This document shows, piece after piece, positions 32,579 through 41,690 of a stretch of DNA of 64,000 nucleotides. Origin of the DNA: Kineosporia succinea. Lineage in GTDB: Bacteria > Actinomycetota > Actinomycetes > Actinomycetales > Kineosporiaceae. Position numbers and translations under genes: made by a program. A model generated the notes under the pieces. The model made no database searches, was not told the DNA's origin, and worked only from the letters and a program-made list of their open reading frames with translations. Every line of letters begins with the position of its first letter. Position 1 is the stretch's first letter. The stretch is taken from NCBI RefSeq assembly GCF_030811555.1, contig NZ_JAUSQZ010000001.1, positions 7,437,241-7,501,240 on the forward strand. The letters run 5' to 3'.

Positions 32579-34666
32579 CTAGGCTGAGGTCCGCGAGCGG
32601 TGCAGCAGCCAGACGAAGTACGGCGCCCCGATCAGCGCCATCATCAGCCCGGCCGGGATCTGCGACGGGGCGATGACCGAGCGGCCGATCGCGTCCGCGA
32701 CCACCACGAGCAGACCGCCGATGAGCATCGCGACCGGCACGATCCGCCCGTGCCGCACACCGACCAGGGCGCGGGCCAGGTGCGGGGCGACCAGACCGAC
32801 GAAACCGACCACACCGACGGCGATCACGCTGACGGCGGCGACCGCGGCCGCGGTCGTCAGGAGCACCAGCCGGGCGTGCTCGCGGCGCACGCCGAAGATC
32901 TGCGGGGTGTCCTCGTCGATCGCGAGAAGGTCGAGCTGACGGCGCATCCCGAACACCAGCGGGGTCGCGACGAGCAGCACGGCGAGCACCGGGAGCACGT
33001 CCGGGGCGGTCCGGCCGTAGGTGGTGCCGGACAGCCAGGTGAGGATGCGCGGCGTGTCGTACGGATCGGCGCGCAGCAGCAGGAACGTGCTGAGACCGGT
33101 GAGCGCGTAACCGCATCCGATCCCGATGAGCAGGAACCGGTCGGGCAGGAACCCGCCGCGCCACGACAGCGCGGCGATGAGGGCGAACGTGCCCAGGCCG
33201 AGAGCGACCGCCATGACGATCAGGGTGGGACGCCCGCCGGGGACGCCCGAGGTCACCACGATCACCGCGCCGAACCCGGCGCCGGCGGTGATGCCGAGGA
33301 TGCCCGGTTCGGCCAGCGGGTTGCGCACCGTGCCCTGCACCACGGTCCCGGACAGCGCGAGCGCGGCCCCCGCGGCGACGGCGGCGGCGACCCGCGGGGC
33401 CCGGTCGTCGAGGGCGCGGGCGATCAGGTCGGGGGCGCTGCCCTGGATCCACAGCCCGATGTCGCCGACGCGCAGCCACAGGCTCCCGGCCAGCAGGCCG
33501 ACCGTCGCGGCGAAGACGAGGAGCACGGCGACGACGACCGTCACGGTGACGAAGCGGCCCCGGGAACGGACGGCGACGTGGGCACGCGGCGCCGAGCCCA
33601 TGTCCCGCAGCCGCAGGGCGAGGACGACGATGACGACGGCGCCCAGCAGCGAGGTCGGGATCCCGGTCGGGATCGAGGCCGCGGCCTGGGCGCCCATGAC
33701 CGCCCGCAGCACCACGTCCGACAGCAGCACCAGCAGGGCGCCGGCGAGCGCACAGGCCGGGATCAGGAAGACGTGACGGCTCAGGACGCCGATGCGGCTG
33801 GCGGCCAGGCGCACGGCGACCGGCGCGGCCAGGCCGACGAAGGCCAGCGGACCCGCGAGGGTGACCGCGACCCCGGTCAGCAGCACCGCGCAGAGCACGG
33901 CCAGGATCCGGGTCGAGCGCACCGGGACGCCCAGGGAGGCGGCCGCGTCGTCCCCCGTTCCGAGAACGTCCAGGCGCCGTGACAGCAGGAGCGCCACGAC
34001 CAGGACGACGGCGATGACGGGCGCGGTGCGGGTGGCGGCGTCGAGGTTCAGCTGCGCGAGAGATCCACTGCCCCAGGCGTACAGGCCGGTGGTGCCCTCG
34101 CGGAACAGGATCAGCAGGGTGGCCGAGGCGGCGTCGAGGGCCATCGCGACGGCCGATCCGGCGAGGATCAGGCGCGTGGAGGCGGCGCCCGTTCCCGCGC
34201 CGGCCAGGCCGAGGACGACAGCGGCGGCCAGGATCCCGCCGGTGAAGGCGACGGTGCCGGAGGCCCACAGCGGCACGGTGATCTGGAACGCGGCCACGAC
34301 GGTGAGAGCGAAGTACGCGCCGCCGGTGACCGCGAGGGTGTCGGGCGAGGCGAGCGGGTTGCGGGTGACCGACTGCAGCAGGGCCCCGCCGGTGCCGAGC
34401 GCGACGCCGACCGCGACGCCGGCGAGGACCCGGGGCAGGCGCGAGCCGGTCAGGACGTCACCGACCGGGACCCCGCCGACGCTCTCGCGGGCCCCGAGGG
34501 CGTAGCGCAGGAGGTCCCAGAAACCGACCCCGGACGTGCCCTGGGTGATGTGCCAGGCCCCGGTGACGACGACGACGGCGAACAGGGCGGTGAGCACGGC
34601 GGCCCCGCTCGCGCCGCGGCCGATCCCGATCCCGGGAAGCGGCCGCGGCGCGGGGGTTTCGCTCAC
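32579..34666 (-). CDS. Iron-siderophore ABC permease, fused double FecCD domain (FhuB-like)
   Basis: 695-aa permease with two consecutive FecCD domains of about 330 aa each, as in FhuB, so it needs no partner permease. Both halves carry the family signatures: GTGGALLQSVTRNPLASPDTLAVTGGA and LSGTVVQGTVRNPLAEPGILGITAGAGFG, and the cytoplasmic coupling helices LAGPLAFVGLAAPVAVRLA and VVGFVGLVAPHLARALVG. About 20 membrane helices are expected. Its ATG overlaps the binding-protein stop (ATGA). It is the last gene of the operon. Confidence 0.94.
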   Translation of the reverse strand: MSETPAPRPLPGIGIGRGASGAAVLTALFAVVVVTGAWHITQGTSGVGFWDLLRYALGARESVGGVPVGDVLTGSRLPRVLAGVAVGVALGTGGALLQSVTRNPLASPDTLAVTGGAYFALTVVAAFQITVPLWASGTVAFTGGILAAAVVLGLAGAGTGAASTRLILAGSAVAMALDAASATLLILFREGTTGLYAWGSGSLAQLNLDAATRTAPVIAVVLVVALLLSRRLDVLGTGDDAAASLGVPVRSTRILAVLCAVLLTGVAVTLAGPLAFVGLAAPVAVRLAASRIGVLSRHVFLIPACALAGALLVLLSDVVLRAVMGAQAAASIPTGIPTSLLGAVVIVVLALRLRDMGSAPRAHVAVRSRGRFVTVTVVVAVLLVFAATVGLLAGSLWLRVGDIGLWIQGSAPDLIARALDDRAPRVAAAVAAGAALALSGTVVQGTVRNPLAEPGILGITAGAGFGAVIVVTSGVPGGRPTLIVMAVALGLGTFALIAALSWRGGFLPDRFLLIGIGCGYALTGLSTFLLLRADPYDTPRILTWLSGTTYGRTAPDVLPVLAVLLVATPLVFGMRRQLDLLAIDEDTPQIFGVRREHARLVLLTTAAAVAAVSVIAVGVVGFVGLVAPHLARALVGVRHGRIVPVAMLIGGLLVVVADAIGRSVIAPSQIPAGLMMALIGAPYFVWLLHRSRTSA

Positions 34667-35718
34667 TTGGCGGTGAGGATGTTCACGTAGGCGTCGATGG
34701 CCTGCTCGTTCGACTTCGGGCCGCCCGCGCCCCAGACGCTGTTCGGGAAGGCGTGCGCGCGTCCCTCCTTGACCGAGGGCAGCGCCTTCCAGATCGGGCT
34801 CTTCTCGAGCTCGGTGACGTAGTTGTCGGCGGTGCCGTCGTTGGCGTAGAAGAGCGTCGCGTCACCGACGGCGGTCAGGCCCTCGATGTCGGTCTGGGCC
34901 AGGCCGTAGGACTTGTCGACGCCACCGCTGCCGTAGGCGGTGTTGATCTCGTCGGTCCAGGCCGAGGTCATGCCGAGCGCCTCACCGATCTCGGTGAACA
35001 GCGCGCCCTTGCCGTAGGGGCGGATGACGACGTTGCTGCCCTCGATCCAGCCGTCGAAGAACAGGAAGTCGGTCGGCTTCACGCCGGCGTCGGCGACCTT
35101 CTGCTTGGCGTCGGCGAAGTGCTGGTCGAACTCCTTGAGCACCGCGTCGGCCCGCTCGGTGCGCCCGGTGGCCTCCCCGATCATCGAGAAGACCTCCTTC
35201 ATGTTGTCGATCTGGCCGGAGGCGTCGGCCCCGACGGTGGCGAGCACCGGGACGCCGCGCTTCTCGAGCTTGGCCAGCAGCTCGTCGTCCTTCTGGTAGA
35301 CCTCCATGACGATGAGGTCGGGGTCCGTCGCGTAGAGGGCGTCGAGGTCGGGCTCGCCGCGCTCGCCGACGCTGACGGCGTCCTCCGGGAGCTTCTCGGC
35401 GGTGACGTACTGCGTGTAGCCGTCGGGCGAGGCGACGCCGACCGGGTTGACGCACAGGGTGATCAGGTCTTCGGTCTGCTGCCACTCCAGCACCGCGACG
35501 CGCTCGGCGGGCTTGTCGAGCTTGACGGTGCGGCCGACGCCGTCGGTCATCTCGACCGGGCCGGTCGCGGTCTCGGTGGTGTCGTCGGCGCAGGTCTGCG
35601 AGGCGGGGGTGCTGACCGCAGCGGCTTCCTCGACGTCCGTGGTGCCGCAAGCGGCGAGCGCCAGGGCGATCACGGCGAGCGACGCGGCGCCGGAGGCGCG
35701 GCGGTTGAGGGAGATCAT
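34663..35718 (-). CDS. Iron-siderophore ABC transporter substrate-binding lipoprotein
   Basis: 351-aa class III binding protein (FepB/FhuD type). The lipobox is ALAACG with Cys about residue 24. The body holds GVGRTVKLDKPAERVAVLEWQQTEDLITLCVNPVGV, LYATDPDLIVMEVYQKDDELLAKLEKRGVPVLATV and the long interdomain helix that joins the two lobes in this class. It delivers ferric siderophore to the double permease. Overlaps the ATPase stop and the permease start, so translation is coupled. Confidence 0.93.
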   Translation of the reverse strand: MISLNRRASGAASLAVIALALAACGTTDVEEAAAVSTPASQTCADDTTETATGPVEMTDGVGRTVKLDKPAERVAVLEWQQTEDLITLCVNPVGVASPDGYTQYVTAEKLPEDAVSVGERGEPDLDALYATDPDLIVMEVYQKDDELLAKLEKRGVPVLATVGADASGQIDNMKEVFSMIGEATGRTERADAVLKEFDQHFADAKQKVADAGVKPTDFLFFDGWIEGSNVVIRPYGKGALFTEIGEALGMTSAWTDEINTAYGSGGVDKSYGLAQTDIEGLTAVGDATLFYANDGTADNYVTELEKSPIWKALPSVKEGRAHAFPNSVWGAGGPKSNEQAIDAYVNILTAK

Positions 35719-36554
35719 GCGAGTGTCTCTTTCGGGGTGATCGGGAGAGTGCGGACGACGGGGTGCCGTCCCAGGGGATCGATGCGCAGGCGTCCGGTTC
35801 CCGGCTCGGTGGTGACCTCGACGGGCAGGCCGTAGACCTCGGTGAGGTGCTCGGCGGTGAGCACCTCGCGCGGGGTGCCGGTGGCGTGGACGCGCCCGGC
35901 GTGCAGGAGCACGAGGGTGTCGGCGATGCGGGCGGCGTGGTCGAGGTCGTGCAGGACGATCCCGACGGCCACGCCGCGCTGGTCGGCGAGGTCGCGGACC
36001 AGGTCGAGGGTCTCGACCTGGTAGCGCAGGTCGAGGTGGTTGGTGGGTTCGTCGAGGAGGACGACGTCGGTCTCCTGGGCGAGGCAGGCGGCGAGCCAGA
36101 CGCGCTGCATCTCGCCGCCGGACAGTTCGCCGACGGGCCGGGCGGCCTTGTCGGTGGTGCCGGTGGCGTGCAGGGCGCGCTCGATCGCCTCCCGGTCGTG
36201 CGCGGACGGGCCACTGAAGCGGCGCCGGTGCGGATGACGCCCGAACGCGACGACCTCGCTGACCGTCAGCCCGTGCGGTGCGTGGCGCGACTGGGTGAAA
36301 AGCGTGACCTTCCGGGCGAATTGGCGCACGCTGAGGGCGGCCGCCGATTGCTCGTCGAGGAGCACGCGGCCGGTCTCGACGCGGTGCAGTCGGGCGAGGG
36401 CGCGCAGCAGCGTGGACTTGCCGCTGCCGTTCGGCCCGACCAGCGCCGTGATCCGCCCGGGTTCCAGTCCCAGGGAGACCCCGTGCACCACCGTGGTGCG
36501 GCCGTAGCGGAGAACGAGCTCCTCGCCGCGCAGGATGGCGGCCGGGGTGGACAT
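35715..36554 (-). CDS. Iron-siderophore ABC transporter ATP-binding protein
   Basis: 279-aa FepC/FhuC-type ATPase: Walker A GPNGSGKSTLL, Q-loop TLFTQSRHAP, signature LSGGEMQRVWLAACLAQ, Walker B DVVLLDEPTNHLD and H-loop IVLHDLDHA. First gene of the minus-strand operon ATPase-binding protein-permease, with an iron-box-like sequence 15-35 bp upstream of its start. Confidence 0.95.
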   Translation of the reverse strand: MSTPAAILRGEELVLRYGRTTVVHGVSLGLEPGRITALVGPNGSGKSTLLRALARLHRVETGRVLLDEQSAAALSVRQFARKVTLFTQSRHAPHGLTVSEVVAFGRHPHRRRFSGPSAHDREAIERALHATGTTDKAARPVGELSGGEMQRVWLAACLAQETDVVLLDEPTNHLDLRYQVETLDLVRDLADQRGVAVGIVLHDLDHAARIADTLVLLHAGRVHATGTPREVLTAEHLTEVYGLPVEVTTEPGTGRLRIDPLGRHPVVRTLPITPKETLA

Positions 36555-36569
36555 GGATCGGGCTCCGTG

Positions 36570-36589
36570 AGGGTAGGCAAACCTTACCT
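36570..36589 (-). promoter_or_regulatory. DtxR/IdeR-type iron box
   Basis: AGGTAAGGTTTGCCTACCCT (minus strand) matches the TTAGGTTAGSCTAACCTAA iron-box pattern in its core and symmetric arms. It sits 16 bp upstream of the ABC ATPase start, where Fe(II)-loaded IdeR/DmdR would block transcription. Assignment by similarity to known boxes. Confidence 0.7.
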
Positions 36590-36632
36590 GACGGAGATTA
36601 GGCGGGAGGAGGGATTGTCGACAATCCCGTGC

Positions 36633-37478
36633 TCAGGACACCGGATAGAGGTTTTCGGACACCTGGTTCTTGGCCAGCAGACCGGGCGTCACCTTCATCA
36701 CGCGACGGAACGCGGCGATGAACGTGCTGGGGTGGGAGTAGCCGAGCTGGTCGGACACGTCCTGCACCTCGGCCCCGGCCGAGAGCAGGGCCAGGGCCTG
36801 GTGCACGCGCAGGGCCTGCCGCCACTGGGCGAACGACAGCCCGGTGGCCTCGCGGAAGGCCCGGGTGATGGTGCGGTCGCTCACGCCCAGCAGCGTGGCC
36901 CACTCGGTCAGGCCGCGGTCGTCGGCGGGGTCGGCCAGCAGCGCCTGCGCGATCGCGTCGATGCGCGCGTCGCGGGGCAGGTCCAGGGCGATCTGGCGCT
37001 CGGCCGCCTCGAGCACGTCGAACACCACGGCCTCGGTGCGGACGCGGGCGGCCTCGTCCAGATCGGGGCGGGCCAGGCGCAGCAGCAGCGACTCCAGCAG
37101 CGGGGTGATCGTGATCGACGTCGGGCCGGGGAAGGAGACCGGGGTGCGCTCGGGGACGAAGAAGGCGTCGTGCAGGCGGGCGGCGGCCGTGACCCGGCCG
37201 CCGTGCACCACACCGGCGGGCAGCCAGAGGCCGAAACCGGGTGGCACGGTGAAGATCTGGTGCTTGATCCGGGCGGTGAGGGTGCCGCCGCGCACCCAGA
37301 CGAGCTCGTGCATGGGGTGCACGTGCGGCGCCCACTCGGCCGCGACCGGGTGCGCCTCGGACTCGGACACGATCGCGCCGGGCGACGGGTCGCCGACCGG
37401 CACGGTGGCGCCCGCGCGCACGACGGTGCCCGGGTCACGGCGCCAGGTGCCGAGGCCGAGGTCGTCAGGGGTGGTCAC
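36633..37478 (-). CDS. AraC-family transcriptional regulator
   Basis: 281-aa AraC/XylS regulator. The N-terminal cupin-like sensing domain has WAPHVHPMHELVWVRGGTLTARI and a VPPGFGLWLPAGVVHGG metal/ligand-like barrel. The C-terminal double HTH has LGVSDRTITRAFREATGLSFAQWRQALRVHQALALL and VSDQLGYSHPSTFIAAFRRVMKVTPG. GTG start. Placed directly upstream of the siderophore operon on the same strand, as in YbtA-like systems, so it may activate siderophore uptake when the siderophore is present (inference). Confidence 0.9.
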   Translation of the reverse strand: MTTPDDLGLGTWRRDPGTVVRAGATVPVGDPSPGAIVSESEAHPVAAEWAPHVHPMHELVWVRGGTLTARIKHQIFTVPPGFGLWLPAGVVHGGRVTAAARLHDAFFVPERTPVSFPGPTSITITPLLESLLLRLARPDLDEAARVRTEAVVFDVLEAAERQIALDLPRDARIDAIAQALLADPADDRGLTEWATLLGVSDRTITRAFREATGLSFAQWRQALRVHQALALLSAGAEVQDVSDQLGYSHPSTFIAAFRRVMKVTPGLLAKNQVSENLYPVS

Positions 37479-37520
37479 GCCCCGAGAATACGGCGCTCGT
37501 CACCGGATCCGGCCGGGTCG

Positions 37521-38243
37521 TCACCAGACCAGGCAGAACGGCTTCCCGGCCGGGTCGGCGTAGACCCGCCAGTTGTCACCCTCGCCGTCCAGCCTGCTCG
37601 CACCCGCCGCGAGGGTCAGGGGCTCGGCGGCCTCCACGTCGTCGACCAGCACGTCGAGGTGCACCTGCTGCGGGTGCGCGGGGTCGGGCCAGCGCGGCGC
37701 GGTGTAGGCCTCGACCTGCTGGAACATGACCGGCTGGGCGCCGTCCTCACCGATCATGGCCATGCCCTCGGCCTCGAACGTGACCGGCTTGCCCAGCAGC
37801 CGGGCGTAGAAGTGGCTCAGCACCTGGGCGTCGGGGCAGTCGAGCATGACCCCGGCCAGCGTGACGTTCTCGGCCTCGGCGTTCAGCGCCAGGTCGAACG
37901 GGTGACCGGCCGGGTCGGCGAGCGTGTGCCAGTGCTCGCCCCGGCGCAGCAGCGTGGCACCCAGGGCCTGCGCCCGCTCGGCCGCGGCGTCGATGTCGGC
38001 CGCCCGGAAGTCGAGGTGCGCCTGCTGCGGGTGCGCCGGGTCGGGCCAGCGCGGCGGCACGTGGTCGGGCGCCAGCTGGAAGCCCAGACGCCAGCCGTCA
38101 CCGGTCTCCAGGCTGATCCAGTCGTGCTCGGCGCCGGGCCGGCGGCGCAGGCCCGCGAGCTCCTCGTAGAACGAGGCCAGGCCGGAGATGTCCGCCGCGT
38201 CGAGCGCGACCGCGCGCAGCGAGCCGATCGGTTCGTTGGTCAT
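37521..38243 (-). CDS. Tandem VOC (glyoxalase-like) domain protein
   Basis: 240-aa protein made of two glyoxalase/VOC domains (about residues 8-115 and 122-238). They are related to each other: both carry a PPRWPDPAHPQQ-HLD or APRWPDPAHPQQVHLD segment followed by a WHTLADPAGHPF- or WRVYADPAGKPF-type end. Many actinobacterial members of this type have no known reaction; dioxygenase, epimerase, or resistance roles are possible. ATG start; divergent from the trehalose-phosphatase-like gene. Confidence 0.88.
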   Translation of the reverse strand: MTNEPIGSLRAVALDAADISGLASFYEELAGLRRRPGAEHDWISLETGDGWRLGFQLAPDHVPPRWPDPAHPQQAHLDFRAADIDAAAERAQALGATLLRRGEHWHTLADPAGHPFDLALNAEAENVTLAGVMLDCPDAQVLSHFYARLLGKPVTFEAEGMAMIGEDGAQPVMFQQVEAYTAPRWPDPAHPQQVHLDVLVDDVEAAEPLTLAAGASRLDGEGDNWRVYADPAGKPFCLVW

Positions 38244-38306
38244 GGCCTCATCCTGCCGGTCCCGCGCGTGTTGCCCGCCCTCGGCACTCCTGAAATGCTC
38301 GGCCCC

Positions 38307-39095
38307 ATGGACGAACGGGACTCGCTCATCGCCGCCCTCTCCGACCCCGACCGCCGCACCGGCATCGTCATGGACTTCGACGGTGTCCTGTCGCCCATCA
38401 TCGACGATCCCTCGGCCAGTGCGCTCCTGCCGGGAGCGGCCGTCACCCTCGAACGGCTGGCGGCCCGCCTCGACCTGGTGGCCCTGCTGTCCGGGCGCCC
38501 GGTGGCCTTTCTGGCCGAACGCATCCCGCTGCCCGGGGTGGTGCTGCTGGGCTCCTACGGCCTCGAGCGGCACCACGACGGATCGACCGTGACCGGGCCC
38601 GGCGTCCAGGAGTGGCTGCCCCGCGTGGCCACGGCCCGTGACCTGCTGACCGAGGCGCTGGGGGCCGTGCCGGGCATCCACATCGAGGCCAAGAGCGTTG
38701 CGGTGGCGGTGCACTGGCGCAACGCCCTCGACCGGGAGGCCGCCGCCCTCCTCGTCGACGACGCCGTGGCCCGGGCCGCGGAACGCACCGGGCTGGCCCC
38801 GGAACCGGGAAAACTGGTGCAGGAGCTACGGCCGCCGCTGCCGGTCAACAAGGGCACGGCACTGCGTCAGCTGATCGCGGAGCAGCGGCTGGATCTCGTG
38901 GCCTACGCCGGTGACGACCGCGGCGACCTGCCCGCGTTCGCGGCGGCGCGGGAGGCCGGGGGCGCTTCGCTGGTGGTGCACGGGCACGAGACCGCACCCG
39001 AGGTGGCGGCCGTGCCGGGGGTGCACTTCGAGAACCCGGGCGAGTTCGTCGTCTGGCTCGACGAACTCAGCCGCACGCCCGACCCGGCGCTCTGA
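38307..39095 (+). CDS. otsB: Trehalose-6-phosphate phosphatase-like HAD hydrolase
   Basis: 262-aa HAD phosphatase of the trehalose-phosphatase family. It has motif I DFDGVLSPI (nucleophile Asp and acid/base Asp), motif II LLSGRPVAFLAERI, the cap region EAKSVAVAVHWRNA, and C-terminal motifs NKGTALRQL and YAGDDRGDLPAF. These fit OtsB, which removes phosphate from trehalose-6-phosphate. No otsA is nearby. ATG at 38307 chosen; an ATG four codons upstream (38295) is equally possible and neither has a clear ribosome site, so the mRNA may be leaderless. Confidence 0.88.
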   Translation: MDERDSLIAALSDPDRRTGIVMDFDGVLSPIIDDPSASALLPGAAVTLERLAARLDLVALLSGRPVAFLAERIPLPGVVLLGSYGLERHHDGSTVTGPGVQEWLPRVATARDLLTEALGAVPGIHIEAKSVAVAVHWRNALDREAAALLVDDAVARAAERTGLAPEPGKLVQELRPPLPVNKGTALRQLIAEQRLDLVAYAGDDRGDLPAFAAAREAGGASLVVHGHETAPEVAAVPGVHFENPGEFVVWLDELSRTPDPAL

Positions 39096-39197
39096 CCCGA
39101 ACCGCCCGCCCCGCGCCGTGAAGCTCGAGCCCGGCCCGAACTGCCCGGGCCCGAGCTACCCCGGCCCCAGCTACCCGGCCCCAGCTACCCGGCCCGC

Positions 39198-39533
39198 TCA
39201 GACCCCGGCGACGATCACCGTGAGCAGGACGACCGCGTCGGTCACCGCTTCGAGATCGTGCCGGGCGTCGGGGATCCGCACGAGATCGCCCGCCTCGCCC
39301 GCCCAGGTCTCGTCGCCGGCGTGCAGGCGCACGCTCCCGCGCAGCACCTGCAGCGTGGCCTCGGGCGGGCTGTCGTGCTCACCCAGCCGGCGGCCCGCAG
39401 TCAGGGCGATGACGGTCTGGCGCAGGCGGTGCGTGTGGTCGGGGAACAGCGTGTGGGCGCTGCGGCCCGCGGGGGCGGAGGCGGCCAGCCCCAGGTGCTC
39501 GCGGGCGAGGTCGTCGAGGCGAATCGTGTTCAT
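39198..39533 (-). CDS. Small cupin-domain protein
   Basis: 111-aa single-domain cupin: RLRQTVIALTAGRRLGEHDSPPEATLQVLRGSVRLHAG, then GDLVRIPDARHDLEAVTDAVVLLTV. The first metal motif has only one His (GEHDSPPEA), as in many small cupins with a sensing or protective role. GGATG precedes the ATG. Convergent with the trehalose-phosphatase-like gene; the 100-bp gap holds short GCTACCCGGCCCC repeats. Confidence 0.85.
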   Translation of the reverse strand: MNTIRLDDLAREHLGLAASAPAGRSAHTLFPDHTHRLRQTVIALTAGRRLGEHDSPPEATLQVLRGSVRLHAGDETWAGEAGDLVRIPDARHDLEAVTDAVVLLTVIVAGV

Positions 39534-39545
39534 GCGCGCATCCTT

Positions 39546-41690
39546 TCAGAGTCCCGGCGAGGTCTGACGGGCCGGGGTCCCCGGGCCGAGCACGCCCAGG
39601 GCGTACGCGGGCCACGGCACCGTTCCGCCGGTCTCCCGCAACGATGCCGGGCCGACGGCCTGGCGCAGGTGGCCGAGCGCCCGGTCGCCGGCCGGCACCG
39701 GCGGTGTGCCGTTCGCCGGAACCTCCTGCAGGAAGACGAGATCCAGCCCACCCGGCCCGTCCAGCCAGGTGTCGAGCACCCTCAGGCGGGTGCCCGGGGC
39801 GAACATCACGTCACCGGCCTGGGGACGGTCGTCGAGCAGCGGCGTCACGACCCGCGCGGTCTGCGCCCAGATCACGTACATCCCGGTGGTCGCCGGACGC
39901 GGGACGACCGCACCGGCGACCAGCGCGGTCGCTCCTGCCGGGCCTGCCTCCGTGAGGACGGATCCCGGTGCCGGTGGGCCCTCACGCCACCGGCGGGAGG
40001 CGTCCGCACCCCGCACCACCGGACCGCGATGGGTGGGCAGCAGACCCAGCCCCGAGTCCAGGCAGGCCAGGTACGCGTCCTGTTCGGCCGACCGCAGCGG
40101 CGAGCGCAACGCGACCGGCCCGAAGGGATCGTCGGGACGGGCCGCCATGAACAGGCTCAGGCTGACGAGATCGACGGCGGCGGCGGCGGCCAGGTCGTTC
40201 GCACCGAGCGCCGGGATGCGGCTGACGGCGCGGCGGGCGGCGGGTGCGTGGGCGTCCCAACGGTTCCCGATGACGGCGCGCGCCTGGTCCCGGGCGCCGG
40301 GCGCGATCCGGGGCCGGGCCTCGCCGGGCGGAGGTCCGGTGACCACCGGGGTACTCGTGACGACTGCGGGTCGTGCCGCGTCGTCCGTCCTTGAATGCTC
40401 TGGCGTGGAAACGATGTCGCGGACATCGAGCCGCACCTGATGGCGGTGGGCGACGTCGCCGAGCTCGGCGCGCAGGTCGGCGTCGACCTGCCCGTGCACC
40501 ACAACCCGGAGCCGCGCGCGGACAGGATCGCTCAGCGCCGCGACCAGACCGGCCAGCACCTCCGACGCACCGCTCGGCAACGCAGCGCCCGGTGCTCCCA
40601 GGTCGAGTCGCACCGTCGCGACGTCGACGGCGGCGGACTCCTCCGGGGCCGCCCCCGGGCCCGGCCGGTGCAGCCACAGCCCGGCGCGGGTCAGCGTGAG
40701 CTGCCAGTCCGGGCCGAAAGCGTAGACGGGGCGCACCGGATCGACCGCACGCAGTCCTTCGGCCGGGGGCCGCCAGATCAGGGGCGAGACGTCTCCGGCG
40801 CCGGACCGGCACAGGACGGAGGCGACGAAAGGTGACCAGGTGCCGCGTCCACCGTCACCGACCGCCAGCACCCGGCCGTCACCACCGACCGGGAAACCGC
40901 TGAGAACCTCCACGTCGAGCCGCATCTCGCGGGCGACGGCCCGCCCCAGCGGCAGCAGGTCGGCGCCGCCGACGGGAACCAGGCGCAGCGGGTGACGGGT
41001 CCAGGAGTGCCGCTCGAGCAGCAGCGTCAGCAGGGCGACGGCGCCGGGGATGCTGCCGTGCCCCTCGCCCGCCACGGCGCACAGCACGGCCGGGCGCTCT
41101 CGCTGCGCGGGCACGGCGCAGGCCACGTCGTCCGGCCCGGTGGGCGCGGAACCGGCGGCGCACAGCACCATTCCGGCCGGGACGGGCCGCAGTTCGAGCG
41201 CACCGAGCGAGATCACGTCGGCGGCCGGGCCCCAGTCGGGAACCGGCCAGCGCGGGCCGAGCGGGGTGGCGTCGTCCCCCGGAGGGAACGACCACCACTC
41301 GCTCCCCCCTTCCCAGGGCCCCTCGCCCCAGGCGAAGAGCGTTCCCCCCGGGGCCAGGAAGACGTCCCCGGCGGGGGCGACGACGGTGACGTCCCAGTCG
41401 TCCGCGATCTGGCGAGCCAGGGCGGGCCGGCCGCGGCGCCCGAGACCGGCGCCGGACAGCGCGAGCACCAGCCGGTTTCCGGGCATCTGCTCGAGCACCT
41501 CGGACAGGGCCGGCCCGACCGCCGCGGCCAGGTGCGAAGGCACCATGACCAGCGCGACCGTGACCGACGCGTCCGTACGCAGTTTCGCGATCCAGGCGAC
41601 CTGATCGGGGGCGAGTTCCGGTGCGCCGCGCAGCACGAAACACGGCCCGACGCGCTGGATCACCACAGCGTCGCCGTGGGAGGCGTTCAT
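39546..41690 (-). CDS. Large unknown protein with ADP-ribosyltransferase-like C-terminal region
   Basis: 714 aa, cytoplasmic or secreted by a non-Sec route (no signal peptide). Residues about 1-330 form one or two alpha/beta domains with text such as NRLVLALSGAGLGRRGRPALARQIADDWDVTVVAPAGDVFLAPGGTLFA and AVPAQRERPAVLCAVAGEGHGSIPGAVALLTLLL. A proline-rich linker lies near 465-490. Residues about 560-700 look like an ADP-ribosyltransferase fold: DAYLACLDSGLG, VVRGAD (Arg of the R-S-E triad), then QAGDVMFAPGTRLRVLD, which aligns with the family's EExVxFPPGTxFxV. The STS and ExE motifs are degenerate. It overlaps the lectin gene stop (TGATG). Confidence 0.7.
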   Translation of the reverse strand: MNASHGDAVVIQRVGPCFVLRGAPELAPDQVAWIAKLRTDASVTVALVMVPSHLAAAVGPALSEVLEQMPGNRLVLALSGAGLGRRGRPALARQIADDWDVTVVAPAGDVFLAPGGTLFAWGEGPWEGGSEWWSFPPGDDATPLGPRWPVPDWGPAADVISLGALELRPVPAGMVLCAAGSAPTGPDDVACAVPAQRERPAVLCAVAGEGHGSIPGAVALLTLLLERHSWTRHPLRLVPVGGADLLPLGRAVAREMRLDVEVLSGFPVGGDGRVLAVGDGGRGTWSPFVASVLCRSGAGDVSPLIWRPPAEGLRAVDPVRPVYAFGPDWQLTLTRAGLWLHRPGPGAAPEESAAVDVATVRLDLGAPGAALPSGASEVLAGLVAALSDPVRARLRVVVHGQVDADLRAELGDVAHRHQVRLDVRDIVSTPEHSRTDDAARPAVVTSTPVVTGPPPGEARPRIAPGARDQARAVIGNRWDAHAPAARRAVSRIPALGANDLAAAAAVDLVSLSLFMAARPDDPFGPVALRSPLRSAEQDAYLACLDSGLGLLPTHRGPVVRGADASRRWREGPPAPGSVLTEAGPAGATALVAGAVVPRPATTGMYVIWAQTARVVTPLLDDRPQAGDVMFAPGTRLRVLDTWLDGPGGLDLVFLQEVPANGTPPVPAGDRALGHLRQAVGPASLRETGGTVPWPAYALGVLGPGTPARQTSPGL

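Noticed and set aside
31344-34268. A 974-codon open frame on the - strand
   Set aside because: Its first two thirds are an off-frame reading of the FecCD permease (Arg/Gly/Pro-rich, no domain); only the terminal part (FUSC-like) is coding.
35763-39095. A 1110-codon open frame on the + strand
   Set aside because: It runs antisense through the siderophore operon, AraC and VOC genes, which have clear families; only the last 263 codons (trehalose-phosphatase-like) are real. Long antisense frames are common at this GC content.
39096-39197. GCTACCCGGCCCC repeats between the trehalose-phosphatase-like and cupin genes as a regulatory site
   Set aside because: Only three imperfect copies in a convergent 100-bp gap; could be a degenerate terminator but pairs poorly.
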